From: Trissonchulus latispiculum
Taxonomy: Eukaryota; Nematoda; Enoplea; Enoplida; Ironidae
Assembly (NCBI GenBank): GCA_030248195.1
Contig: JASAND010020677.1
Location: forward strand, 19,240 to 83,239
Reading direction: 5' to 3'
Length of the DNA: 64,000 nt
Positions 45,301 to 53,325 of this stretch are shown here, one piece after another. The notes under the pieces are model-generated. The model had not been told where the DNA came from and made no database searches. It worked only from the letters and a program-made list of their open reading frames with translations. The position numbers and the translations under genes were made by a program. The stretch's first letter is position 1, and each line of letters opens with the position of its first letter.

Positions 45301-48158
45301 TTCTGAGCGACCTTTTCAGAACAAACTCTGATAGCAAAGAAAAGAGTAGACCTACCTGCCTTTTGTGGGGACGACGGCCGTTTATCCCCCCCCACTCAGT
45401 TGAATAGTTGAATATATTCAGCATCTTGTACTTAGGGCTTACCGCCACATTTTAATTTAAGTTTTAAAATTTTAAATTTAAATCATTATTTTAATTTGCC
45501 TTTTTCCCGCTGTAGCTGGACGAGGAAGAAAGACAGGAGGTGCAGGGGGACGAGGGGAGTCCCGCAGGGGGCGGTCCGGATCCCCAGTGGATTGAGTGGA
45601 TTGTGACCCGACTGACCGAACAGACAGGAATGGCCCTCTATGGGCTGGACGTGATACTGGAGCGGGGAAATACGGGACGTCATTACATCATTGATTGCAA
45701 TGTCTTCCCCAGTGAGTAATTTCAGTAATTAATTCCTGTAATTAATTGTTTATGAGAACGTAGGCATGTCTTTGAAGTGATGGATCTAATTTGTGGGGGA
45801 GGCGTCTGCCGTTATTCTACTCTTGATGTTATCTATATTATCTATAGCGCGGCGGGAAATAACCAAAATTTTCGAATTTCGGCTGTAACTTTTTTATTAA
45901 GCGACAAATCTAAAATCTAACGATTACTGCCATGAGGCCTTGGGAAGAGCTTCAAAATGACCCATAAAACATCTCTCTAGCACCTGGCTTTTTCCTAGGC
46001 AAAAATTTCTGGGGGGGGGGAAGTCTGGGGGGATTCCCCCCCAGGTCTGGGGGGGGCTCGGATTTCTGGGGGGGAGAAAAATTTTCCGAAAAATGCCTAA
46101 AAATAGTTATTTTTGCTGCTGAGCTAAAAAATTAACTATTTTTAACTTAAATGTAAACTTAAAATAGCTAAAAAATGCTTAAAAATAGGGAAAAATCCGG
46201 CGAAGCCGGAATAATTTTTCAAAATTTACCCTCAAAACCCTATTTTTCCGGGCACTTTAGAGTTCTGGGGGGGAGAGGCCCGAATCCTGGGGGGGCGATT
46301 CTGGGGGGGGCGACCCAAGTCTGGGGGGGAACGAATTTCTGGGGGGGGGGGGCCCCCCCCCCCCCGGTAGGAAAAAGCCAGTAGCACTTACTGTTGGTGA
46401 GATATTTTCGACCAGACCGATGAAAAAACCCAATGCGGGAAAAACCCATGGGCGGGAAAAAACCCAGGCGAAATTTTTGCTGGAAGCATGCCAGAACATT
46501 TTTGACTATACCATTCTAAAGAGCGGGTCATTTTTAGTATATCTGCATCAAAAAATATCAATATTTTTGCAAAAATTTATGTCAAATTGACTTTTGAAAA
46601 TTTTGTATGTTTAACACGTAAACATTGGCAAATTTTGGAAATTTTTGAAATTTGCTTAATTTCTGCAGTTTTAACATCCTATCACGTAGAAACCGTGTTT
46701 TTATTGCATTTAAAGCCAAACCCGACCTATTTTGGTGAAAAATTGGCGATTTTTGACGAAATTGAAAAATTTGGCTTGAAATGGCACCATGTCAGATTTC
46801 GGCCACCTGGACCACACATAGAAGGTTGAACCTGAGTAAAATCTATACCAAATTAAACAGGAGGCTCTATTGAGCTAAGAAATGCATGAATTTTTCCTTT
46901 GCTGCTAATGGTTAGAAAAAATTTTCATTTTGAAATTTGGGTTTTTTCCCCGCGCATGGGTTTTTTCCCGCCGAGTCTCGGTCACCCCCAGATCGCACCG
47001 AGGCACTAGAGCCAAATTGCATACACCATCGTGAAGCTCGAGACTTGGATGCTCTTTAAGATAGGCTATTAAAATCCGATCTAGCTCATATGGGTGACTC
47101 ACACTGGCGTTGGGTTTTTCCCGCGTCTCGGACTGGGTTTTTTCCCGCCGCGCTATACTACATTTGATATTGTCTTTCTTTTAGGCTATGATAGTGTGCC
47201 TGATATGTTTGACCGTCTGGCCCGTCACATCTGTCATCGTCTTGGGGAGTCCTCCCGACCCCCGAATGAGGTCTCCCCGCCGCCTTCATTGCAAACGGTT
47301 CCTGTACGCGTCGGCGTCTCCAACAACAACAACAACAACAAGCCCAAACCAATACCATCTCTCGATATCACGGCTGAACCAGGCAGAGACTGGAACTCGA
47401 AATCTGTCGGATCCGGATCCGTGCCGGCCGGACTTCCGGACTCACCCTCTCCGCCTCTCTCACCCCGATTTCTGGTTCAACCAGTCCTGGAACCGCCCAG
47501 CAGTGTTCCCTGCCAGTCGCCAACCGCAAGGCTACCGGCAGCCGGCCGAAAGCGCCTGCCGGCTGGTCTGGATAGGCTGTCCGGCCCGCCGGGCAGTGGT
47601 GGGGGCTCAGAAGGCAGCCGGCTGTGCGGGGGTCGCCGATGGCTCCTGGGAGTCGAGTCGGAGTCGGGCTACGGGACAGAGTCGGATTCTTCGGGCTGCA
47701 GCGGACCCGGGGGTCGCGGGGGCACCTGCTATACTACGGGCTCGGAGGACAGCGATACACCGTCCAGTGCCTATGAAGTGTCGTCGAGCACTGTCACGGC
47801 TAACAGCGCTGTGCAGGGAAATGGCTCGTCTGGGATCAGCAGCAGCGAACGGCCGCCGCTAGAGGGCGCTGTGCCTCCTGATAGTAATATGCAAATTAAC
47901 TCTTCTTCTTCTTCTTCTTCTGCTTCCGCAAGCCTCTATCATGGTACCTGGCCCTCGGCTGTGGGCATCAAAAAATACTATGGAATTCCGAAGGTTCACT
48001 ACTGGAAACGCATTGCCTCCTCCCAGCTGTTTTTTCAGCCCCCACCCCCAGGGCCCGGGCCCGCTCCGGTCGTACCGTCCGGTGGAACCCCCACTGACCC
48101 TCGGCTTCTGGCGGAACCGGAACCAGCACGTCGAAATCATTCACATACCTTCTCTTAA
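30337..48158 (+). CDS. ITPK1: Inositol-tetrakisphosphate 1-kinase, complete gene of ten coding exons
   Basis: Exons 30337-30632, 31378-31402, 33322-33444, 35421-35535, 38509-38562, 38760-38800, 41376-41535, 42370-42437, 45516-45711 and 47185-48158 have GT-AG borders and join in phase to 2052 nt (683 residues). The family is a cytosolic ATP-grasp kinase that phosphorylates inositol phosphates such as Ins(3,4,5,6)P4 and feeds higher inositol-phosphate synthesis. Landmarks in order are IGYWFSDKKSKKLN (N-terminal lobe), LDVIVHKLSDVI, LMLDPLPAVEILCDRS, CKPQVAHGSDAHK (inositol-binding His-Gly...His), LAQRFIPHNAILYKVFVIG, RPSLKNFTPG, YGLDVILERG and HYIIDCNVFPSYDSVPDMF, which keeps the metal-binding Asp and Asn of the family's IDIN motif. 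Compared with human ITPK1 there are about 65 extra N-terminal residues and a longer Ser/Pro/Gly-rich C-terminal tail. Inserted repeats make up much of the introns. Confidence 0.95.
31378..31402 (+). other. ITPK1: ITPK1 micro-exon (25 nt)
   Basis: TTTATTGTTTCAG precedes it and GTGCGT follows. It adds HYGLELIP, which fills exactly the gap between the first lobe helix and the LNLE... strand when aligned with the human protein. Both flanking phases fit only if this exon is included. Confidence 0.88.
31462..31809. mobile_element. G/C-tract MITE with 5-bp target duplication (ITPK1 intron 2)
   Basis: The termini are CAGGGTATTTTTT and AAAAAATACCCTG. ATAAC duplicates flank both ends (31457-31461 and 31810-31814). 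The interior has the hairpin TCCGGCTTCGCCGGA and long C/G tracts. Confidence 0.8.
31936..32073 (+). CDS. Possible 45-codon membrane microprotein inside ITPK1 intron 2
   Basis: ATG at 31936 opens MSDKFQPRITYIPLKSWAPD and is followed by one hydrophobic helix (FFSGFSYLMIVLYIMFAAF) before TGA. The N-terminal charged segment plus a single C-terminal membrane span is a typical small ER or mitochondrial protein layout. It lies just outside the 31462-31809 MITE, on the same strand as ITPK1. The family is not recognised and chance is quite possible. Confidence 0.22.
   Translation: MSDKFQPRITYIPLKSWAPDRMAAMFFSGFSYLMIVLYIMFAAFT
32475..32960. repeat. Diverged tandem units in ITPK1 intron 2
   Basis: CTTGCTGGGCTGGTTCCACT (32482) recurs at 32648. 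TTCAAAAGTNGTCAAATT...CAAATTAAAGNCCTAAG recurs at 32725 and 32875. The second motif is shared with the 149-bp array at 36218. Confidence 0.55.
33564..34096. mobile_element. G/C-tract MITE with 5-bp target duplication (ITPK1 intron 3)
   Basis: The termini are CTGGGTTTA and TAAACCCTG, with AAACG duplicated on both sides (33559-33563 and 34097-34101). Two hairpins, TCCGGCGACGCCGGA (33741) and TTCCGGCGTCGCCGGAA (33903), lie inside. Confidence 0.8.
34908..35248. mobile_element. G/C-tract MITE with 5-bp target duplication (ITPK1 intron 3)
   Basis: The termini are CTGGGATTTTTTAG and CTAGAAAAAGCCCAG. CCGAG is duplicated at 34903-34907 and 35249-35253. The interior resembles the 33564 element (CACTTTTTGGGTCCCCCC, GCTCCAACTCAATTTTTGAG). 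Confidence 0.8.
35641..35674. repeat. Perfect 15-bp hairpin
   Basis: ATTATGTAGGGGCGC, loop GATA, then the exact complement. It lies in ITPK1 intron 4. No function is evident. Confidence 0.85.
36218..36990. repeat. 149-bp tandem array, five units plus a partial (ITPK1 intron 4)
   Basis: GTCTTCAAAAGTGGTCAAG starts units at 36218, 36367, 36516, 36664, 36813 and 36951, with spacings of 149, 149, 148, 149 and 138. Each contains AAGCCCTTGGCGAGGCGATC followed by CAACTTTTGTCATTAT. Because the unit is not a multiple of three and lacks stops, long ORFs (up to 239 codons) run through it. They are a by-product, not a gene. Confidence 0.92.
37083..37868. mobile_element. Inverted-repeat element with about 185-bp arms (ITPK1 intron 4)
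   Basis: Arms 37085-37272 and 37683-37866 are nearly identical inverted copies, beginning ACAAGTAATAAAAATGCTCC. A 6-bp repeat ACAGAA flanks it (37077-37082 and 37869-37874) if the outer two mismatched bases belong to the element. The central 400 bp are AT-rich with TA microsatellites. No ORF is seen. Confidence 0.75.
38950..39140. repeat. Relative of the 149-bp unit, about 138-bp spacing (ITPK1 intron 6)
   Basis: TTGTCATTGGAGGACCCCTC appears near 38960 and 39098. GTGGCCAAGTTTCGTATCAT near 39050 matches the core of the 36218 array with substitutions. Confidence 0.6.
39160..39470. repeat. About 105-115-bp tandem repeat, block 1 (ITPK1 intron 6)
   Basis: Three units share CCCCACGCGGCGCCGCTCC, a C tract, CGGCAACCGATCAGAGAACT and CACATTTGCGC, spaced about 105-115 bp. 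Block 2 lies at 40990-41335. Confidence 0.75.
39720..39830. repeat. Short GTACTAAAGT/TTACGAC tandem tract
   Basis: Several imperfect copies of CGTACTAAAGT and TTTACGACT alternate at about 30-bp spacing in ITPK1 intron 6. Confidence 0.6.
39925..40650. repeat. About 240-bp tandem repeat, three units (ITPK1 intron 6)
   Basis: CAGAATCTATCGAGTTCCTG occurs near 39955, 40187 and 40427. GGGAATTGTCCAATTTCTTA occurs near 40089, 40335 and 40573. AT-rich, with a (AT)n slip inside each unit. Confidence 0.85.
40990..41335. repeat. About 105-bp tandem repeat, block 2 (ITPK1 intron 6)
   Basis: This block has the same consensus as the array at 39160 (CGGCAACCAATCAGAGAACT, CAAATTCGCATAAAA). It ends about 40 bp before the acceptor of exon 7. 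Confidence 0.75.
41840..42080. repeat. G/C-tract repeat (ITPK1 intron 7)
   Basis: The hairpin TCCGGCGAAGCCGGA (41898) is followed by G tracts at 42008-42040. The ends are not resolved with certainty. It is the same style as the 45984 element. Confidence 0.55.
42953..43459. mobile_element. hAT-type MITE filled with GTTTCA arrays (ITPK1 intron 8)
   Basis: The termini are TAGTGTTGTTTCAG and CTGAAACATCACTA. The exact 8-bp duplication GTTGGCAC lies at 42945-42952 and 43460-43467. The interior is dominated by degenerate (AGTTTC)n, with a 110-bp AT-rich island and a short inverted (CTGAAA)n at the right. Confidence 0.88.
44434..44808. mobile_element. G/C-tract MITE with 5-bp target duplication (ITPK1 intron 8)
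   Basis: The termini are CTGGCATTTTTTTAG and CTAAAAAAATGCCAG. GCAAA is duplicated at 44429-44433 and 44809-44813. C tracts alternate with CACTTTT. Confidence 0.8.
45984..46381. mobile_element. G/C-tract MITE with target duplication (ITPK1 intron 9)
   Basis: The termini are CTGGCTTTTTCCTA and TAGGAAAAAGCCAG. TAGCAC is duplicated at 45978-45983 and 46382-46387. The hairpin TCCGGCGAAGCCGGA lies at 46196-46210. Confidence 0.82.
46420..47155. mobile_element. Repeat element with GGGAAAAACCC end clusters (ITPK1 intron 9)
   Basis: The left cluster (46425-46469) and right clusters (46939-46971 and 47110-47150) are inverted copies of CGGGAAAAACCCA. CTCACACTGGCGTTGGG near 47098 matches 30164-30180, linking it to the 29050 element. 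Its right edge lies about 30 bp before the acceptor of the last ITPK1 exon. Confidence 0.55.
47185..48158 (+). other. ITPK1: ITPK1 last exon with a long low-complexity tail
   Basis: After SYDSVPDMFDRLARHICHRL the exon continues for about 300 codons of Ser, Pro, Gly and Glu-rich sequence, including an Asn run (NNNNN) coded by CAA-type repeats and Ser runs from TCT repeats near 47901. It is GC-rich against AT-rich flanks. Human ITPK1 also has a disordered tail, but a shorter one. A second frame is open for 224 codons in the first two thirds of this exon (47188-47862), explained by its GC bias. Confidence 0.85.
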
Positions 48159-50574
48159 CTAAAGTGGTTTCTTCGACTGAAGTCCTCAGAAAAGCTCTAA
48201 ATACATGAGTATATAGTTCAGTGATTGGGTGTAAATAAGTGTGTCAAATCTTATCAATTGCGTACGACCGTACGTATATGTCCTAATTAAATCCTGTCGT
48301 TTTCGGTTTTTTCTATTTTGTTGCGGTTTTCCTTTGTTCCTTTTTTGTTCCGGAAAAAATTTATATATACTTAAGTTTATGTATGTATACAGTTTGTGCT
48401 ACATATCATTCTACGTCACATCCTAGGCGTTCGTATATTTTGTATATATTCAGTGTTACGTTTGTGTGACATTTTATCATCCCTTCCTATTTGTTGATAA
48501 CATGGGTATATACTAGTTTGAGCTAAAGTACGCCCACTATTTCCCCAATGGAGCGACAGGTAGTTAGACATTACAAAACTAAAAATTTAAAATTTTTTGT
48601 TAACTTAATTTCTTAAAACTGATAAATTTTTATAAAAAATTTTGTGTTAAACCTTTTGGTGCTTTTAGATTTTGCATTGGTTCGTTTATGACACTATATA
48701 CCATTTTTGCTTATTACGTTTGTCATACAAACGTTAGCTGTTCAGCTGCTGACAGCATGATGATTGGATGATTGATTAGTCAAACTTTATTTTCAGTATA
48801 AACCTGTACATATCACGGTTGTATAACCGTAACCGAAGTTTCGGTTGTAGCTTTTCCCAAAACCTGGCCAAATTTGCCCCAAAATTCTCTTGGAACTCCC
48901 CCTTGATACTCCCCGGGTACAGATTAATAAGTCGAAAGTTGTTCAAAGTTATCAAGGTTTCTGGTAACTAATCTGCCTGTTGCTACATCCTGTTGCAGCT
49001 GGCATGTTTCTGCTTCAGGCACCCATTCGGTCAAATTTTTAACACAATTTTCGCCATTTTGGCTTTAAAAATACCTGAACTTGTCACTGTTAGCTGGCGG
49101 TTTTCCTGAAAAAACGTAAAAACTGAAAATTTTCAACCATGTGTGGTTTCCCATCAATGGGCAGCCCATGAAGTCCCCCATAAAAATCGCCAAGAAATAG
49201 CCGGCTGCAGTGGGGTTGATCTTATCACCTTTCTGAGTGCCAAAAAATCTTTGGCTGGTTTTGATTACAAATGTGACCGGTTTTGTAAGATTTCGTACTC
49301 CCCCCTCCATTTAGTATTATAACTATTAAAAGTCGTTAGTTAGAAAAATTTTACAAGTATGGATTGATGATTCCATTATGTGGTTGTGTGTGTGTATGCC
49401 GTTTTTGATTGAAGTAAACTAAATATCAAGTGCGAGTACGTTATATATATTAATACTCCAATTTTGTAGTGTTTTTTTAGTTTTTCGGTTTGTTTTCAGG
49501 TTATATATGTTCCCTGCGTGTATATATTGGAAGTACTTTATTAAGAAAGATTGGTATACTTGTATGCGTAATGTGTGTGTATATAACTGCCAAATTTTTT
49601 ATTGTTTCAGCAATCTACATTTATTCATTAATCGTATTCTGTTTTTGGCTGTTTTTTTTGGATTTTTGCGACAATAATTACGGCTTGATTTGGACTTAAG
49701 TTGAACAGTTGCTTTGACATATATAATCGATGTATGTATGTACGTACCTGTATAACAAACAGCATTTTTGTGGTTGATACGTTAATGTAGCCTTGTTGCA
49801 CATGATGGGCTACTGATATTTCGATATTTCAGTTATCAATTCATTTCAGTCAGATAATTTTCGGTGCAGCCCTTGGGACTCAGGGTCCAGAAATTATGTA
49901 GTCTTTTGGCGTAGTTTGACGGGTTCAGAAAAAACGCATCCTCAAAATCGTCTGAAGTTTGGCTAAAAATGACCTTTGGTAAACAGACGACAACAAAGTA
50001 TTATGGAAATGGGCCTTTTTGGAAAATATTTAAGCACTCTACCCGTAGTGGGGACCAAAGTCCTTGAAAGGGGAAATTTCTGGGGTGATGATTCTTGAGA
50101 ATTTGGATGGGGGGGGTCGCGCCCCCCCCTAGTGAAAATATCCTGACTGATGTTACGTACTTATCTTAATTGTTTGTTATATTCAGAAGTTTCTGTTAAA
50201 ATTCCTACAGGTGGCCTTTTTTCTAGTCATAGTAATTAGCAATTAACAGTACTGGTTGGTTTTGTAATTAATTTGACGATTATCATATCCGTAATTATCT
50301 GTCTAAGTTTGGTAAACGTAATACATTATTGTGTTTTTGATTGCTTGATACACCCTGGCTCTGATAAAACTAGCTTACCAATTTGCATGGGAGTGAGGGA
50401 AATTTTTGATTATCGTTAACTTTTTCTTCTGAATGTTACCTGAAAGTTCATTGAATTTTGTGAAAAAAACCGATTTGATATATTTGCATCGGCAATTTAT
50501 ACTGTATTTCTGTCGCAGTATAATCTGTTTTCCGTCCAACTTTGCTGTATATTTGGTTAATGGTTTGTCTTAGC
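48159..50574. other. ITPK1 3' flank, no further gene seen
   Basis: AT-rich sequence that probably includes the ITPK1 3' UTR. No AATAAA stands out close to the stop. There is a short G/C-tract remnant at about 50107-50130. Confidence 0.35.
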
Positions 50575-50582
50575 TTCCGTCT

Positions 50583-50908
50583 TAGTGATGGGCACTGGAT
50601 ATCCAATTATCTCATTACATTTCAGACAAAGTAAAAAATATTGCAAATTTTTGACAAAAATTTCAACATTTTGAAAATGTGTCAAAAATTTTGAAGATAT
50701 TTTTGAGATCAATATAGTGGCTTGACAGTGTGATAGAAATTCGCAGCGTCCCAAAAAATTGACAGGAATATTAAAATTTCAACTGTGAAATCGAAAAATT
50801 TTATTGTACTTAAGTTTGGAATAGGCCGATAACCGGGTATTCGGATATATCCGTTAACGCAAAATAGGCAAATATCCGGATATGAAAAATATCCGGTGCC
50901 CATCACTA
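50583..50908. mobile_element. 326-bp hAT-type MITE
   Basis: The termini are TAGTGATGGGCAC and GTGCCCATCACTA, with the exact 8-bp duplication TTCCGTCT (50575-50582 and 50909-50916). The subterminal parts repeat GGATAT/ATATCC in inverted halves. Non-coding. Confidence 0.9.
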
Positions 50909-50916
50909 TTCCGTCT

Positions 50917-52710
50917 GCAAAAAAATCGTTGTATATTTTATAATACGGGATATACTGTAATTAAAAAATTGTGTTGTAATGTAGTTCTCTTGTATGTATA
51001 ACACGAGTTTTTTATTTTCTAACGGGTGAACGATTTCGATTTGCTAAAAAATTGAGCAACTTTCAGTAAAAGATAGCGGTTTGAAAAACTTTTGTAATAC
51101 ATGTATAAAAGTTCATTAGGTACATGAAGTTATAGCATTGTAAAATAAAATGGTATATATGTATGTTGTTTGTATTGTATATAGCTTTAGCACTTTTAGC
51201 AAGCAAGCACTAAGCATTAAGTACACTTTGTGTTGCGCTCTAAGGAATTGCTTAGATACATCTATACATGTCTTGCAGTATTAGAAGTGTTTATTTCTAG
51301 TTGAGTTTTATTAACGTGTGAATTTCGTTGTGCCAATTCAGTTAATCTTATCTTGCGTATAGGCGTACCTTTACGGAGAAAAGAAGTCAAAATGTGAGTC
51401 TAAACTTCTTCTAACGATATATTTCTGTTTTATCAAAAATCTTTTCATTTTATTTTGTGAAAATGTTTGAGCGATGTTATAATGTTGGAATACGGAGTTC
51501 GTATTGATTGAAATGGCAGCCTGTCGCGATTTGAGGAAAGGAAAAATTAAGATGAAAATAGAAAAAGGTAAAAATGAAATTAACCGTATTATTTTACTTG
51601 TTAATAGCATAATTAAGTATTTTTATGAATAAAAGGATTGAAGCTAATTCAATTTCCAGTTTTCATGTTCATGGATCCAACTGTGCATATGAATTCAAAT
51701 TTTGATTTTGACTATGGGTTTTTTGGAATCTGAAAATTAAAATTTTTGGATTTTATATAGCATATGCGGTTAAAAATATCCTATGCCACATTTTGACTTC
51801 TATTCTACATTTTGTGATCGTGCTTTTTTAGGTTTCCATGAATCGGTCCTTTTTTGGTTAACTATATATTTGTTGTTGACAGACTGGTAATGCTCCGAAC
51901 CTTATGAAGTGTCTCCCTTACCTACATATGTATATCATAATTTCCATGTTTTTATATGACTTTGTTATTAATTATATACATGATTTGGTCACTGCATTCT
52001 ATGTAATTTTAAACCTGTGAATTGGTTATACACTATATCTTTAGCCAGTTGAAGGTTCTATAGAAGCGTCGAATGAGCTTCTAATTTATATGATTTGATC
52101 TTCAAATGATATCATATATACTGCGTGAAACGAGTCCTATTGGACGTTAACTTTTGCATGGGTAAAACAAAATAGATTTAGTGTTAAAGTAGCAAAAATT
52201 GATTGAAAAATCTTCATCGTAACCTGAAAAGTTTTGAAAATTTGTGCCCTTTGAGCTAGTTTTTTCAGGCAAAATTTGGTACCTTTTGAGAGGCGGGGAG
52301 AAAAAAGTCGTTTATGGAGAGCCCCCCTTTCTTCCCCCACTAAAATCTGGCCAGTTTATATTAGTTTTGATTGTGGTCGAAGCAAAGCACTTTGTCAAAA
52401 AGCATAAATATGTGTCTGTAAAACTGCCTCAAAATTTAAACTTGGGGATTTGGAATTTCTTTTATTGTAGTTTTTTAATTTTCCGGATACGAGGTATTTA
52501 TATGTATTTGTCATAGAGTGATAGTTTGTGCAACATTTGCAGTGTAATTACTTAAAGTTCTGATTTCGTTTTCTTGAACGAAGACCGTGTTTCTTCTACC
52601 TGTGTCTGAACTTTGGAATTGTTAGATGGTGTTTTCAATTTGACCTTTGTCCATTGTGTTCAGGTTGTTCAGAAATAAAGATATCTTGTGTTCTTTTGAA
52701 ATAGGTATGT
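50917..52710. other. Intergenic, no gene seen
   Basis: AT-rich. AATAAA-type signals near 51141 and 51627 have no assigned transcript. No ORF has a recognisable domain. Confidence 0.35.
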
Positions 52711-52719
52711 AGGTAGATC

Positions 52720-53118
52720 TAGTGTGTGTTGTTTCAGTAGGAGATTTTAGCTTCTGTTTCAGTTGTGGTCGGTCATCCAAGATCGTTTCAGTTTTAGATT
52801 CAGTCGGTGGACGGAGTTTTAGTTTCAGTTTTCGGTTTAGGTGGAGTTTCAGTTCATTCATTTAACTAGTTCCTAGCCTTCAGAGATGGATATTAGATAA
52901 TGTAAACCATACATTGATGATCTCTTAAGCTCTCACTATAGAGTGTTAACGAACTAGCTGTTTAAAACCGTCAAATATTATGTTTCGAAGAAAGGCGAAC
53001 TAATTTCAGTCCGATTTTCAGGTCTGCTCAAAGCAATTTTAGTTTCAGTCGGTGGCCTGTAAGTTTTTCAGTTTCAGGTCTCTTCCCAAAATTGTGCCGT
53101 GTGCCTGAAACATCACTA
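52720..53118. mobile_element. Degraded GTTTCA-array hAT-type MITE
   Basis: It begins TAGTG...TGTTGTTTCAG and ends CTGAAACATCACTA like the 42953 element. The GTTTCA array is more decayed, and no clean target duplication remains. Confidence 0.65.
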
Positions 53119-53325
53119 GTGTATAGGTAGGAGGTAGGACCCAAATAGGAAACTCAAATGTCTCAAATGGGAAACTGTTTTTTCAGTTTAGAGTAATCAA
53201 GAGCACATACATAATACATGAGACCCGAGAGTATGACAGCTGGCATCTCTGTATTATCAGCTTGACACATTCTCTGCAAGCTGACGACTGACCCTCCTCC
53301 AAATTGGACCCCAGTGACCCCCCCC

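Noticed and set aside
47188..47862. 224-codon ORF in the other frame of the last ITPK1 exon
   Set aside because: It is explained by the GC bias of the exon, and the conserved ITPK1 reading is in the other frame. Kept only as a test under findings.
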